DNA of 64,000 nt, from assembly GCF_002811475.1 (NCBI RefSeq), contig NZ_NPDL01000008.1, positions 1-64,000 of the forward strand, written 5' to 3'. This document shows positions 9,528 to 19,047 of the stretch, piece by piece; positions within the stretch are counted from its first letter, which is position 1; each line of letters begins with the position of its first letter. Source of the stretch: Leptospira hartskeerlii (GTDB taxonomy: Bacteria; Spirochaetota; Leptospiria; Leptospirales; Leptospiraceae). Made by a program: the position numbers and the translations under genes. The notes beneath the pieces were generated by a model. The model saw only the letters and a program-made list of their open reading frames with translations. It did no database searches and was not told where the DNA came from.

Positions 9528-10388
9528 CTAGTTTAGCGAGTCCGCACCCGCTACGATTTCCGAGATCTCCTGAGTGATCTTCGCCTGACGAATACGGTTG
9601 TAACCGCGGGTCAGAAGTTTGATCATCTCGGAGGCCGCGTCCGTTGCGGATTTCATGGCCACGCGCTTTGCGATCTGCTCGGAACAATTTGCTTCCAAGA
9701 TCGCCTTTAAAAATGCTGTCTTTACAACTAAAGGAAGAAGTGATTCCAAAATATCCGCCGGGCTCGGTTCATATAGAACGTTAGCGCCAACGTTGGATTC
9801 TCCTTGTGCTTCAAACGGAAGAACCTTAGTGACCTCAGGTTCTTGGTTTGCGGAAGAATGATAAACAGTAGAAATAATTTCCACAGAATCCACTTCTTCA
9901 TTTGCAAAAAGAGCTAAGAAGAAGTCCGCGAACTCTTCCGCTTCCTTGTAACCTGACTTGTCGTCGATATGAGTGTAAGATTTTTCTATTTTCTCTTTTG
10001 CGAATTGAAAATAGGAAATTCCTTTTTTACCTACAACAAAAAGTCGAACGCTTACGCCCTGGTCTTTCAGTTCTTGGATGCGAGTTCTTGCTAAACGGAT
10101 TGTCTTGGAGTTATATCCTCCACAAAGACCTCTGTTCGCGGTGATCACAAGAAGTGCTGCCGAGCGAACCGTATTCGGTTTTCTTAAATAAGGACTTTTT
10201 ACTACGGAAGCCAGGGATGCAAGCGCTCCCACCAATTCCTTAATTTTGTTAGAGAATGGATGAGACGCGTTCACCCGATCACTCAACTTTTTGGATTTAG
10301 CCGTAGCGACCATTTCCATAGTTCGAGTGATCTTCCGAGTGTTCTTAACGGAACTAATCCGTTTCTTTATTTCCCGGGGTGTAGCCAA
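9528..10388 (-). CDS. atpG: F1Fo ATP synthase gamma subunit
   Basis: This is the 286-residue rotating shaft subunit. The N-terminal helix [20 protein letters not shown] and the C-terminal helix containing [20 protein letters not shown] are the paired coiled-coil signatures of the family, and the central RGLCGGYN motif is present. The gene follows atpA by 13 bases in the same operon. I see no regulatory disulfide insertion of the chloroplast type. Confidence 0.97.
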   Translation of the reverse strand: MATPREIKKRISSVKNTRKITRTMEMVATAKSKKLSDRVNASHPFSNKIKELVGALASLASVVKSPYLRKPNTVRSAALLVITANRGLCGGYNSKTIRLARTRIQELKDQGVSVRLFVVGKKGISYFQFAKEKIEKSYTHIDDKSGYKEAEEFADFFLALFANEEVDSVEIISTVYHSSANQEPEVTKVLPFEAQGESNVGANVLYEPSPADILESLLPLVVKTAFLKAILEANCSEQIAKRVAMKSATDAASEMIKLLTRGYNRIRQAKITQEISEIVAGADSLN

Positions 10389-10401
10389 GATTTTTCTCCG
10401 C

Positions 10402-11916
10402 TTACTTCAGGTTCCTAACAAAGTCGGCTGCGATAGAGGCGATCACCTCTCCCAGTTTTCCTTCGTCCGAAATTTTCTTTTCGGTGCGGATTGCATTCAA
10501 TACTTCAGGTTGTTGGGTTCGAAGAACATTTAATAAATGTGCTCCAAACTCTCTCACCTTAGGAACTGGGACCTTGTCCATATGTCCTCTGGTTACCGCA
10601 AAAATTTCTACTACTTGTTCTTCTACAGGATACGGGCTGGAAACAGGTTGTTTCAACATCTCAACGATGCGATATCCTCTGTCCAACTGGGCCTGAGTGA
10701 TTGGATCCAAATCAGTTCCAAGTTGAGCGAATGCTTCCAACTCTCTGAACTGAGCTAATTCCAGTTTCATTTTTCCTGCGACTTGTTTCATCGCTTTGAT
10801 CTGAGCTGCGGAACCAACACGAGATACGGAGATACCAACATCCACTGCAGGACGAACCCCTGATGCGAATAAGTTGGATTGCAGGTATATCTGACCGTCA
10901 GTGATCGAAATCACGTTAGTCGGAATATAAGCGGAAACCTCACCTTCTTGGGTTTCGATGATAGGAAGCGCGGTTAAGGAACCTGCTCCGTATTTTTCGT
11001 CCAATTTAGCGGCTCTCTCTAATAAACGAGAGTGAAGATAGAATACGTCTCCAGGATAAGCTTCGCGGCCCGGAGGTCTACGAAGAAGAAGACACATTTG
11101 GCGATAAGCAACCGCTTGTTTTGATAAGTCATCATAAACAACTAAAGTAGCTTTTTTCTCGTTATACATGAAGTATTCCGCGAAAGAACATCCTGAATAA
11201 GGAGCGATGTATTGCAGAGGAGCAGGATCAGCAGCAGTTGCAGAAACCACGATGGTATAATCCAGGGCTCCAACCGCTTTTAGTTTTTCCACGATAGTTG
11301 CTACTGTGGAAGCTTTTTGTCCGATCGCTACGTAAACGCAGATAACTCCGGAACCTTTTTGGTTGATGATCGTATCCAGAGCAATGGAAGTTTTACCTGT
11401 TCCACGGTCTCCGATGATCAACTCCCGTTGGCCACGGCCTATCGGGATCATTGCGTCGATACTTTTGATACCAGTTTGAAGAGGTTCTTCAACCGGTTGT
11501 CTTTTAGAAATACCAGGAGCAGGACTTTCTACCGCACGAGTATGTTTAGTATTGATTGGACCTTTTCCGTCAAGAGGCTCACCGAGTGGGTTCACCACAC
11601 GTCCGAGCATTTCCGGTCCTACCGGAACCTCTAGGATCTTTCCGATCCTTTTTACGGAGAATCCTTCACGGATGTTTTTGTATTCTCCGTAGATGATCAC
11701 ACCCACTGAATTGTCTTCTAAGTTGAATGCCTGACCGCGAACTCCGTTTTGGAATTCCACAAGCTCTCCAGCCATCACGTTTCTGAGACCGAAAACTCGA
11801 GCAATACCGTCCCCTACTTCCAGAACAGTTCCGACTTCTTCGACACCCAGATCTTTTTTATAATTTAAAATTTCCTGTTTGAGGACCGACGTAATTTCGT
11901 CTGTTTTAATTTTCAT
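10402..11916 (-). CDS. atpA: F1Fo ATP synthase alpha subunit
   Basis: This is the 504-residue non-catalytic nucleotide-binding subunit of F1. The P-loop GDRGTGKT is at residues 169-176. The arginine-finger region is in the conserved [17 protein letters not shown] segment near residue 365. The start overlaps the end of atpH by 11 bases, so translation is coupled. Length and motifs are normal for the family. Confidence 0.98.
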   Translation of the reverse strand: MKIKTDEITSVLKQEILNYKKDLGVEEVGTVLEVGDGIARVFGLRNVMAGELVEFQNGVRGQAFNLEDNSVGVIIYGEYKNIREGFSVKRIGKILEVPVGPEMLGRVVNPLGEPLDGKGPINTKHTRAVESPAPGISKRQPVEEPLQTGIKSIDAMIPIGRGQRELIIGDRGTGKTSIALDTIINQKGSGVICVYVAIGQKASTVATIVEKLKAVGALDYTIVVSATAADPAPLQYIAPYSGCSFAEYFMYNEKKATLVVYDDLSKQAVAYRQMCLLLRRPPGREAYPGDVFYLHSRLLERAAKLDEKYGAGSLTALPIIETQEGEVSAYIPTNVISITDGQIYLQSNLFASGVRPAVDVGISVSRVGSAAQIKAMKQVAGKMKLELAQFRELEAFAQLGTDLDPITQAQLDRGYRIVEMLKQPVSSPYPVEEQVVEIFAVTRGHMDKVPVPKVREFGAHLLNVLRTQQPEVLNAIRTEKKISDEGKLGEVIASIAADFVRNLK

Positions 11917-12466
11917 ACACCACTCCGACCGGTAATTTGCTGTCCAGCAAGGTTTGCCTTACTTTCTTAAGTTGGCTTTTCATGGAAGAGTCGATCGCCA
12001 AGTCTTGGAATCTGACCACGAAACCTCCGAGAAGGCTCGGATCTTCACTTGCTTCCAAGATGAACTCCGATTTGAATTTTTCTTTTAATACTTCCCTTAA
12101 TTTGGAAAGAGAAGCCTCATCCATAGCGGGATAACTTTTGACTTTCGCGCGAACTCTTCCTGCTTTACGATCCAGTTCTTCTTTTAAAGCTTCGTGAATT
12201 TCGGAAAGAAATGAAAATCTTCCCCTGCGAAGAAGCACCTGTAAAAAGTTCAGAGTGATTTCCGAAATTTTACCCTGGAAGGTCTTTAATAGGACCGCTT
12301 CCTTATCTTCCCTTTTAACGGAAGGGGTATCGAAAAAATCGCGGAATTGTGGTTCTATTCGAAAAATACTTACGATAGAATCCAATTCCTGTTCGGCTTC
12401 TTCCGGAGAAGAACTAGCGTCCGCAAAAGCGGCCGCGTATGTTTTTGGGATCGCAGAATAGCTCAT
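11906..12466 (-). CDS. atpH: F1Fo ATP synthase delta subunit
   Basis: This is the 186-residue delta subunit (OSCP), which ties F1 to the peripheral stalk. The N-terminal helical bundle opens with [15 protein letters not shown]. The C-terminal part has [23 protein letters not shown], the usual delta signature (I-D-x-S-hydrophobic). It starts 3 bases after the atpF stop. Confidence 0.95.
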   Translation of the reverse strand: MSYSAIPKTYAAAFADASSSPEEAEQELDSIVSIFRIEPQFRDFFDTPSVKREDKEAVLLKTFQGKISEITLNFLQVLLRRGRFSFLSEIHEALKEELDRKAGRVRAKVKSYPAMDEASLSKLREVLKEKFKSEFILEASEDPSLLGGFVVRFQDLAIDSSMKSQLKKVRQTLLDSKLPVGVVYEN

Positions 12467-12469
12467 TTG

Positions 12470-12997
12470 TTACGCGCTCAGTTTCTTGATCTTGCCTAAC
12501 TCGTTCTCGATAAAGGACTTATAATCGTCCGCTTTTAACTGTTTCTCCAGAACCAGAGCCGCGACTTGAACGGTCATGTCTACGATCTGTCCTTGGAGTT
12601 CTGCCAATGCTTTGGATTTTGCGAGTTCGATATCTTTCAGTGCAGTATCTTTAAGAGCCTTCACTTCTTTCGAAGCATCATCCAACATTTTGTTTTTCAG
12701 GTTAGTAGCGTCCGATTTCGCTTCCGCTACGATTCCGTTAGCTTGGTCTTTTGCTTGTGCGATTCTTTTTTCATAATCTTTCAGCAGAGATTCCGCTTCG
12801 GAACGTACGTCAGCAGCCTTACGAATATCGTTTTGGATGGTCTCAGCTCTTTCATCCAGAGCTTTGAGGATCACATCCCAAGCGAAAACTTTAAGGATAA
12901 TGACGACTATTAGGAAGGTAATCAGGGTCCAAATGATCAGACCCGGATTAACGTCTAGTAGTGCGCCTAATCCCCTGTCAGCTGCCAAGAGAAACAA
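12470..12997 (-). CDS. atpF: F1Fo ATP synthase b subunit
   Basis: This is the 175-residue peripheral-stalk subunit. It has one N-terminal membrane segment (about residues 20-42, LIIWTLITFLIVVIILKVFA) followed by a long charged Ala/Lys/Glu-rich coiled coil that reaches up to the delta subunit. There is a single b gene, not a b/b' pair. It starts 2 bases after the end of atpE. Confidence 0.95.
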   Translation of the reverse strand: MFLLAADRGLGALLDVNPGLIIWTLITFLIVVIILKVFAWDVILKALDERAETIQNDIRKAADVRSEAESLLKDYEKRIAQAKDQANGIVAEAKSDATNLKNKMLDDASKEVKALKDTALKDIELAKSKALAELQGQIVDMTVQVAALVLEKQLKADDYKSFIENELGKIKKLSA

Positions 12998-12999
12998 GA

Positions 13000-13290
13000 T
13001 TATTTACCTTCAGCCGGTGCAGAAACTTCAGTTTTAGCAGCAGATGCTTTGCTAACTGCTGTGTTCAAAGTTCCACCTGCGAGGAACGCAATAACGATTG
13101 CGAACAGAGCCGCACCTTCGATAAGGGCTGCAGAGATGATCATCGCAGTTTGGATTTTTCCAGCTGCATCAGGTTGACGGCTGATTCCTTCAGCAGCAGA
13201 GCCACCGATTCTTCCGATTCCGAGTCCTGCGCCTAAAATAGCGAGTCCAGCTGCGATTCCTACTCCAATGTATCCTAGTCCGAATTCCAT
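13000..13290 (-). CDS. atpE: F1Fo ATP synthase c subunit (proteolipid)
   Basis: This is the 96-residue ring subunit with two membrane helices joined by the polar loop SRQPDA. The ion-carrying carboxylate is the Glu in ALIEGAALF in helix 2. The positions that mark sodium-type rings (Pro and Gln in helix 1, Ser after the Glu) are not conserved, so proton coupling is expected. The C-terminal tail of about 20 residues, rich in Ala, Lys and Ser, extends beyond the usual end. A good AGGAGAAAG ribosome site precedes the ATG. Confidence 0.96.
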   Translation of the reverse strand: MEFGLGYIGVGIAAGLAILGAGLGIGRIGGSAAEGISRQPDAAGKIQTAMIISAALIEGAALFAIVIAFLAGGTLNTAVSKASAAKTEVSAPAEGK

Positions 13291-13335
13291 TTTATTACTT
13301 TCTCCTATTTGAAATCAAAACGCTTTAAATTAAAA

Positions 13336-14385
13336 TTAGTGCCTGTGCATACTCGAGCCCACGAAGAGCGAGGTTAGAAGAGCGAAAACGTAAGCCTGTA
13401 AGAAGGCCACGAACAATTCTAAGAAATAGATCGCGGTAGCTCCGAAAATGGAGATCGGCGCAACTCCCCAAGATTGGAACTGGAAGATAAATCCGAGTAA
13501 CGCTAAGATGATTACGTGTCCAGCGGTCATATTCGCCAAAAGACGCACAGTAAGTGCAAATGCTTTAGCAAGCGGAGAGATGATAAACTCCAATGGCCAC
13601 ATTAGGATGTATAAAAGTGCAGGAACTCCGTTCGGAACAGAGTGGATAATAAACTTCGGTCCTTGGTAAACGAATCCAGTTCCGTAGATCAAAAGTAAAG
13701 TGATGAGTGCAAGAGTTACGGTAACAGAAACATCTCCCGTTACTGTAATACCATTCCAAACTTTTGCGATCCAGATCGGTTCGTGGTGGCCAGATGCCGC
13801 ATGCGCTGCTGCAGTAACTTCTTCGCCTGAGTTAACAGATTCGATCCCAAGTTGGATTACTTCCCCTACCGGAGGAATGAGTCCCATCAAGTTACAGAAT
13901 AGAATGAAAAAGAATAATGTGAAAATATAATGATAATAAGAATGTCCGTGTCCGTCCGTGTTTGCGTCAACGACATCCTTTTTCAGGAAACTCACGAACG
14001 CTTCTACAGCGTTAGCGAATCTACTTTGTATCTTTAAAGGATTTTTTGCGATCAGACGAGCGGCAGGAATAAATACGATTAGAAGAAGGAAGGAAACGAT
14101 CCACATCATCGTAACACGACGAGTGATATGAAGATCCAAGCCGCCAACAAAGTGAAATCTATGACCCGTAGAATGATCTACAAAAATGTTTTCTGCATGA
14201 GGATCAAAACCTTCATGTCCTTCGAAAACTTTTTTTCCGCCCACATTGAAAGGAAACTCAGCGTGGTCCATCAAGTGGTGAACCAAGACCTCATTCAAAT
14301 CAAAAGGTTTGGAAGCTTCGCCCTCGGAAGCAAATAATGGAAGTGAGAACAATAATAATGCGGTTGCGAAGATTTGTTTCAACAT
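13336..14385 (-). CDS. atpB: F1Fo ATP synthase a subunit
   Basis: This is the membrane stator subunit that forms the proton half-channels. The essential arginine is in LTVRLLANMTAGH near the C terminus. I place the start at ATG 14385, which gives 349 residues beginning MLKQIFATALLLFSLPLFASEG, a cleavable signal-peptide-like start. The open frame continues 25 codons upstream, but that extension has no membrane or family character. An AGAGGA sequence lies about 13 bases before the chosen ATG. The His-rich periplasmic segment (HHLMDHAEF, HSTGHRFHF) before the first main helix makes it longer than the E. coli protein. Confidence 0.93.
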   Translation of the reverse strand: MLKQIFATALLLFSLPLFASEGEASKPFDLNEVLVHHLMDHAEFPFNVGGKKVFEGHEGFDPHAENIFVDHSTGHRFHFVGGLDLHITRRVTMMWIVSFLLLIVFIPAARLIAKNPLKIQSRFANAVEAFVSFLKKDVVDANTDGHGHSYYHYIFTLFFFILFCNLMGLIPPVGEVIQLGIESVNSGEEVTAAAHAASGHHEPIWIAKVWNGITVTGDVSVTVTLALITLLLIYGTGFVYQGPKFIIHSVPNGVPALLYILMWPLEFIISPLAKAFALTVRLLANMTAGHVIILALLGFIFQFQSWGVAPISIFGATAIYFLELFVAFLQAYVFALLTSLFVGSSMHRH

Positions 14386-14499
14386 ACTTGTAAAAGGGTC
14401 CTCTCGTAAACGACAGGAAAGAAGAGTTTTGGGAGCACCACCCAGGGTTCTATTTCCCACAAAGTACCTTTAAAACGTTCTTTGATGCGTTTTAAGGGG

Positions 14500-14853
14500 T
14501 CACCTTGCGAATACCAATATTAAAAGGTTGGCGAAATGGGCAATAAAAAAACCGATCACAAAACCTTCACGTTCGCCTCTCCAGATAAACAGTACTAAAA
14601 CGGCTAAATGAATAAAAAAAGACAGAACAGTCGTTCCAAATTGGTATAAAAAACCTTCTTTGGAATGTTTCCAAAGTAGATAAAATCTAAAATTGTAAAT
14701 GAACAGAGATAATAAAAGAGATATTACAATTCCCTTCCAAAAGGCAGGGTCAGGAACCTCGTAGAACCGGAACCATAATCCGAAGATTAGAAGGAGAATA
14801 ACAAAACCGAAATAATACTTTCTAGGCTGTAATACCCCGTTAGATTCCTTCAT
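14500..14853 (-). CDS. AtpI-like small membrane protein of the ATPase operon
   Basis: This 117-residue protein has four predicted membrane helices (about residues 12-30, 40-58, 68-90 and 97-116) and charged loops such as WKHSKEG and WRGEREG. Position between atpZ and atpB, size and topology match AtpI/UncI, an assembly factor of the c-ring. The sequence itself is weakly conserved in this family, so the call rests largely on context. Confidence 0.7.
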   Translation of the reverse strand: MKESNGVLQPRKYYFGFVILLLIFGLWFRFYEVPDPAFWKGIVISLLLSLFIYNFRFYLLWKHSKEGFLYQFGTTVLSFFIHLAVLVLFIWRGEREGFVIGFFIAHFANLLILVFAR

Positions 14854-14867
14854 CCAAAAGAACCGAA

Positions 14868-15101
14868 TTAGTCCTTTTTGTCGAACTGGGAAACTCTGGT
14901 GAGAAGATAATAAATCCCGTAACCGAATCCGAAAATCGCCCCGAACAAGATCCCAAAAGGAGACCAGCCGAAACGCCCATCCAGATATCTTCCTATAAAA
15001 ACGGAAGCAATGATGATAAAAGCGAACTCTGTCCCTACGCTAGCAAGCTGCCAAGGAGAAGCATCTTTATTTTCAGGAGGTTTTTGATCCGGTTCGCTCA
15101 T
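14868..15101 (-). CDS. atpZ: AtpZ/AtpI-family protein
   Basis: This 77-residue protein has two membrane helices. The first is in LASVGTEFAFIIIASVFIG, followed by RYLDGRFGWSPFGILFGAIF, which is the characteristic AtpZ (ATPase gene 1, PF09527) pattern. AtpZ proteins sit at the head of atp operons and are implicated in assembly or cation supply for Fo. It begins directly after the lepB stop codon and 14 bases before the AtpI-like gene, so it is part of the same transcript. Confidence 0.88.
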   Translation of the reverse strand: MSEPDQKPPENKDASPWQLASVGTEFAFIIIASVFIGRYLDGRFGWSPFGILFGAIFGFGYGIYYLLTRVSQFDKKD

Positions 15102-16100
15102 TTATTCTAATACGGTTCCGATACGATACCAACGGACCTGCATTCTAGGAATTCTATAAAATATAGTGCTCTTGAACCAATTCATATTAGAATCAATATC
15201 TCCACATTTCGATCTAAATTCTTCCGGATCGTATTTTTGGGCAAAGCGCCCGTTCATTCCAAGGTCCTCTGCATTTTTATAAGCACATACATGGTCTTTC
15301 CAGTTGATGGAGAAATAGATCAATGCAGCTTTTCCGAGTATATTCGCCCTAGGAACAAATCCCCAAAATCTGGAATCGGAAGAATTCGTACGATTATCTC
15401 CCATCATCATATAATGATCATCCGGGATCACACAACCCGTGGTTTGAAAACATTCACCATCTTTGAATTGGTGAGAAGAATATGAATGAGAATCTCCTTC
15501 GATCACATAATGTTCGAAGTCCGGTTTCTTTTCTTTAAAAAGATAAAATTGAACGGCTGCATCGTCGTCCATGTCGTCGAATTGGTTTTTCTTTTCTTCA
15601 TCCTTAAAATCGTAAGCGGAGAAGTCTGTTTTTCCTTTTTCCATGTATTCTATTCTGCCATAGACCGTAGAAGATCCGTCTCTCTTATGATCAATCTTTA
15701 CGATACGGATCCTATCTCCAGGAAGACCGATCACTCTTTTTACGAATCTTTTAGGGAACCATCCTTCTTTCTCTTCAGGCGAGACAGCTCCATCCGGAGG
15801 AATGAAAGTAACGATATCCCCTCTTTTAGGATCATCATATCTTTTAAGTTCTATATCCGTAAAAGGAAGTCGGAGAGAATATCTCATCTTATTTACGAAC
15901 AGAAAATCCCCTATCTTCAAAGTGGGGAGCATGGATCCCGAGGGAATATTATTCGCATCCAAGACTGAGGATTTAAAAGCTAAAACTAATAAAACGATAA
16001 AAAAGAAGGAGAGAGTGGAATCTACAGATTCTTCTCCAAAGATTTCATGGATCCAAGTAGGAAGTTTTTTTAAAAAGGTACTGCCCTTCGGCTGGCTCAT
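15102..16100 (-). CDS. lepB: Signal peptidase I
   Basis: This inner-membrane protease removes signal peptides from exported proteins. One N-terminal membrane helix (about residues 29-47) is followed by the catalytic serine in NNIPSGSMLPT (Ser56) and the general-base lysine in FVKRVIGLPGDR (Lys121). The C-terminal box MMGDNRTNSSDSRFWGFVP is also present. At 332 residues it carries a charged insertion (about residues 135-215) between the lysine box and the GDN box. It immediately precedes atpZ with no gap, so secretion and ATPase genes appear to share a transcript. Confidence 0.95.
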   Translation of the reverse strand: MSQPKGSTFLKKLPTWIHEIFGEESVDSTLSFFFIVLLVLAFKSSVLDANNIPSGSMLPTLKIGDFLFVNKMRYSLRLPFTDIELKRYDDPKRGDIVTFIPPDGAVSPEEKEGWFPKRFVKRVIGLPGDRIRIVKIDHKRDGSSTVYGRIEYMEKGKTDFSAYDFKDEEKKNQFDDMDDDAAVQFYLFKEKKPDFEHYVIEGDSHSYSSHQFKDGECFQTTGCVIPDDHYMMMGDNRTNSSDSRFWGFVPRANILGKAALIYFSINWKDHVCAYKNAEDLGMNGRFAQKYDPEEFRSKCGDIDSNMNWFKSTIFYRIPRMQVRWYRIGTVLE

Positions 16101-16157
16101 AGGTCTATTGATACGAGATCGGCATTTTCCGTCAATTCGGAAGACTGAGTACCCTCT

Positions 16158-16448
16158 TTACATACTTCCGGTTTCGGTAACTAGATAAGTTTCAGCAGTT
16201 CTATCGAAACAGAATGCCTCCACCCCACCACCTCCAGCAGTAAAATATTGAGGATCATTTTTCGTAATAAAACAATCCTCCCCTTGGGCATCTATGCAGG
16301 CTTGAGTGGAAGCTACGCAAACAATATAATTAGCGACCGGATTGAATTCTTCCTTCTTCTTTCCTTTGATCTCGTCTATGTCCTCTCCGGAACATCCGAA
16401 AAAAAAGAAGAAGCTTAGAGCCGGCAGCAAAGAAAGTTTTGAAAACAC
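16158..16448 (-). CDS. Small putative lipoprotein
   Basis: This is a 96-residue protein of unknown function. The GTG start at 16448 gives a short basic N terminus, a hydrophobic run and the lipobox-like FFFFFGC, so Cys19 is the probable lipidated residue. The mature part is charged near its start (DEIKGKKKEEF) and contains four further cysteines (IVCVASTQACIDAQGEDCF and FCFD), which could form two disulfides in the periplasm. It runs in the same direction as lepB, 57 bases upstream of it. I do not recognise a domain. Confidence 0.7.
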   Translation of the reverse strand: MFSKLSLLPALSFFFFFGCSGEDIDEIKGKKKEEFNPVANYIVCVASTQACIDAQGEDCFITKNDPQYFTAGGGGVEAFCFDRTAETYLVTETGSM

Positions 16449-16458
16449 AAGATAGTCA

Positions 16459-16551
16459 GATCCTCGCGATCATACAATAAGTTCCACACCTCCCCCGCGA
16501 AGGATCGAACCGGGGTCAAAAAATCGCTTTTTCGATTTTTTGACCGGAGGT
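16459..16551. other. Strongly structured intergenic segment with nested inverted repeats
   Basis: GGTCAAAAAATCG (16514-16526) and CGATTTTTTGACC (16533-16545) form a perfect 13-bp stem with a 6-nt loop. ACCTCC (16488-16493) pairs with GGAGGT (16546-16551) outside it. GATCCTCGCG (16459-16468) pairs with CGCGAAGGATC (16496-16506) with one bulge. The last two pairings interleave, so they would form a pseudoknot or exclude each other. The segment lies between the divergent lipoprotein and aldolase genes. It could be a small RNA, a leader of the aldolase operon, or a DNA element. Confidence 0.5.
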
Positions 16552-16633
16552 GAGAGCCTGGTCCGAGGACGCGGCCCTTCCCTTTTTTCCTAAAAATCCT
16601 TACTGTTTTTTTAAAAAGGACGATATTAGAAAC

Positions 16634-17437
16634 GTGAAAGAGCAGATAGACCGCAAAATTATCGAACTTCGCCGCCACCTGATTTCTCTGAAACAGAGCT
16701 ATCCTATTGTTGGATTGAAAGGAGGCACGGAAACGGAAGATATGGATTCGGACGAGATCCGAGCGCTTCATATCGTGGCTAAAGATTTGGTTCCGGTCAC
16801 TGTTAAGATCGGTGGGCCCGAGGCCCGAACCGATATCCGTATGCTTGTTAAGGAAGAGATCGAAGGGATTTCCGCACCTATGATCGAATCTTCTTATGCT
16901 CTCAAAAACTTTATTTCTACTCTCAAAAGTATGCTTAGCCCAGTGACTTTTTCCAAAGTTACTAAGGCAATCAACCTGGAGACGATCACAGGTTATAAAA
17001 ATTTACTAGAGATCGCTGACTCGAGCGCTTTCGAAGATCTGGATCAGGTTACTGCCGCAAGATCGGATCTTTCTTCTTCTATGGGAATGATCCCTGATGA
17101 TAAAGAAGTGATGAAAGTCACTCGCACTATCATTGCTATATCCAAAGACAGAGGTAAAAAAACTTCCGTCGGTGGAACAATCACTAAACAAAATTTCAGA
17201 AAGATCGCTGAAGAGATCCGTCCTGATAAGATCAACTCCAGACATGTTTGTGTGGACGCCATGAAATCTTTGGAAAAATTTCCGGAAGAAGTAGCAGAAG
17301 TTATGCTCCAATTCGAGATCGAATTGTACGATCTGTTCTCTCTTTTAAAACCTGAGAAGGCTTACGGTTATAAGAATAGAATGGAAACCAATCGAGAAAG
17401 GATCGGATCCAGAAAGGTTCTCTATTCCATTCGGTAA
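16634..17437 (+). CDS. HpcH/HpaI aldolase/citrate lyase-like protein
   Basis: This is probably a TIM-barrel C-C lyase of the HpcH/HpaI (PEP/pyruvate) superfamily. Recognisable pieces are GLKGGTETEDMD, VKIGGPEARTDIRML, EGISAPMIESSYALKNFI (the barrel strand with the P-M-[IV]-E core), INLETITGYKNL, AARSDLSSSMG and SVGGTITKQNF. The substrate cannot be assigned. I start it at GTG 16634, preceded by AAAAAGGA. The open frame reaches back to 16550, but that part runs into the hairpin region and has no family character. The TetR gene follows 3 bases after the stop, so the two are probably one operon. Confidence 0.75.
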   Translation: MKEQIDRKIIELRRHLISLKQSYPIVGLKGGTETEDMDSDEIRALHIVAKDLVPVTVKIGGPEARTDIRMLVKEEIEGISAPMIESSYALKNFISTLKSMLSPVTFSKVTKAINLETITGYKNLLEIADSSAFEDLDQVTAARSDLSSSMGMIPDDKEVMKVTRTIIAISKDRGKKTSVGGTITKQNFRKIAEEIRPDKINSRHVCVDAMKSLEKFPEEVAEVMLQFEIELYDLFSLLKPEKAYGYKNRMETNRERIGSRKVLYSIR

Positions 17438-17440
17438 ACA

Positions 17441-17992
17441 ATGGCCAAAGATACAAGAGACCTAATCTTAAGAACTTCCCTCAAATTATTTTCAGAACAA
17501 GGGTATCACGGCTCTACCATGAGGCAAATCGCCCAGAGAGCCGGTTTATCTTTGGGTCTTGCCTATCGTTATTTTGAATCCAAAGAATCTATTTTAGAAG
17601 GGATTATCGAGTCACATGATAAGATCTTAAAAAAATATCTCCCCGAAAAATTGAATTCTACGGAGAATAGAGCGGAACTTATTCAATTCTTAGGCGGGCA
17701 GATCATTAAGCTAGTAAAGGAGAATGAAGAATATCTCCGTCTGTATTGGAGTCTTATGCTCCAGCCAAAGATCCATAGATTAAAAAAACGAAATATTCAT
17801 CTGGTGAATCTGATCTTTTACGAAAACTCCAAAAAGATTATCCTAGCTTTAAAGCCTAATTATACCGAATTCGAAGTGAAAAATCTTACATCTGCTATCA
17901 TTGGTTATATGATCAATCATTTGACTAATAAGAGAGAATTTACTCTGGAAGATTTCCGTGCATATATAGTTTATGCATTGGAGAATACCTAA
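17441..17992 (+). CDS. TetR-family transcriptional regulator
   Basis: This is a 183-residue regulator. The N-terminal DNA-binding domain is clear: ILRTSLKLFSEQGYHGSTMR then QIAQRAGLSLGLAYRYFESK (about residues 9-48), with the Y-x-Y-F-x-S-K end of the helix-turn-helix. The C-terminal helical domain, about residues 60-183, would bind an unknown ligand and dimerise. It starts 3 bases after the aldolase gene. Targets could be its own operon or the corA/SDR genes downstream. Confidence 0.92.
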   Translation: MAKDTRDLILRTSLKLFSEQGYHGSTMRQIAQRAGLSLGLAYRYFESKESILEGIIESHDKILKKYLPEKLNSTENRAELIQFLGGQIIKLVKENEEYLRLYWSLMLQPKIHRLKKRNIHLVNLIFYENSKKIILALKPNYTEFEVKNLTSAIIGYMINHLTNKREFTLEDFRAYIVYALENT

Positions 17993-18035
17993 AGCTGAAG
18001 AAGCTCTCGGAAAAAAATCGTATTAGGACAATTAG

Positions 18036-19037
18036 ATGATACGTTTTCTTTCCTTCCCCACTCCCAAAGAAAAAAATTCTACTACTAAAGCTGTTCCTCA
18101 TAGAACCGATGCTCCTTTCTTTAAGAACTTCTCCCTCAAGAAGGCATTAAACAAAGAAAAAGTCTGGATCGATGTAGAAAATCCAACCTCGGAAGATCTA
18201 ATCTTTTTGTCTAGGAATTGCGGATTCCACGATCTCGCGATAGAAGATTGTGTGAACAGAAACCAAAGACCGAAGTTCGAAGATTATGAGGACCATGCGT
18301 TTATGGTCCTTCATAGTTTTAGATCGGAAGGAGAACAGTCTTTTTCCACAACCGAAACGCATGTATTTTTCAATCGTAAGTTTATCGTTTCCGTTCATGA
18401 ACATAAGGAACCTCTGATAGATTCCCTTTGGAACAGAACTCTTACAGAGCAGAATTTTGCCTCCAAGGGAACGGATCATGTTTTGTATTTGTTGTTCGAT
18501 CTTTTGGTGGATTCCAATTTTCCGATCTTGGATCAGATCTCTGAACAAATCACCGATCTGGAAAATCAGATCCTGATCAGCAATATAGAACCTGACTTCA
18601 TTACGAATATTTTATATGTGAAAAGAAATTTGGTGAGAATGAGGAGGGTACTTTCTCCCCAAAGAGAAGTGCTCAATTTGATCATGAGGCACGAGGACAA
18701 ATTTCTCTCGGAAAGAGTTCGTTTCTATTTTAGGGACGTGTATGATCATTTGAGTAGACTTGTCGAAACTATTGATATGGATAGGGATCTGATCGGAAAC
18801 TCTATGGATGCTTATTTTTCCATTCTATCCCAAAGAACCAACGATATCATCAAACGGTTAACCTTGGTTTCGATGATCTTTATGCCACTCACATTCTTGA
18901 CCGGGTTTTTCGGGATGAATTTTACCGAACTTCCCTATGAGAGTAGGCTGATCCTGAGCGCTTCTTTAACCACTATGTTAGCCATTCCAGGCGTTATGAT
19001 CTTATATTTTAAATATAAAAATTGGTTCAAAGATTAG
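18036..19037 (+). CDS. corA: CorA-family divalent-cation transporter
   Basis: This 333-residue membrane channel imports magnesium or a related divalent cation (Co, Ni or Zn in some relatives). The large N-terminal cytoplasmic part includes the DVENPTSEDL and DLAIEDCVNRNQRPKFEDY region. Two C-terminal membrane helices follow. The selectivity motif GMN is at residues 293-295, in FGMNFTELPYE, before the second helix. The protein ends in the usual basic tail (YFKYKNWFKD). No regulatory M-box type leader is visible in the 43 bases upstream. Confidence 0.93.
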   Translation: MIRFLSFPTPKEKNSTTKAVPHRTDAPFFKNFSLKKALNKEKVWIDVENPTSEDLIFLSRNCGFHDLAIEDCVNRNQRPKFEDYEDHAFMVLHSFRSEGEQSFSTTETHVFFNRKFIVSVHEHKEPLIDSLWNRTLTEQNFASKGTDHVLYLLFDLLVDSNFPILDQISEQITDLENQILISNIEPDFITNILYVKRNLVRMRRVLSPQREVLNLIMRHEDKFLSERVRFYFRDVYDHLSRLVETIDMDRDLIGNSMDAYFSILSQRTNDIIKRLTLVSMIFMPLTFLTGFFGMNFTELPYESRLILSASLTTMLAIPGVMILYFKYKNWFKD

Positions 19038-19047
19038 TCCAAGTCTT

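Noticed and set aside
13000..13290. Sodium-type c-ring
   Set aside because: The helix 1 Pro/Gln and the Ser after the Glu that mark sodium rings are not present at the aligned positions.
14386..14460. 25-codon N-terminal extension of atpB
   Set aside because: The added residues (beginning MGNRTLGG) are not hydrophobic and unlike the family, whereas ATG 14385 starts a signal-like sequence.
16496..16551. Possible tRNA 3' part on the minus strand (GGTTCGATCC-like T loop)
   Set aside because: The complement of GGATCGAACC resembles a T-loop, but the flanking bases do not form a T stem, and no acceptor, D or anticodon arms fit at tRNA spacing.
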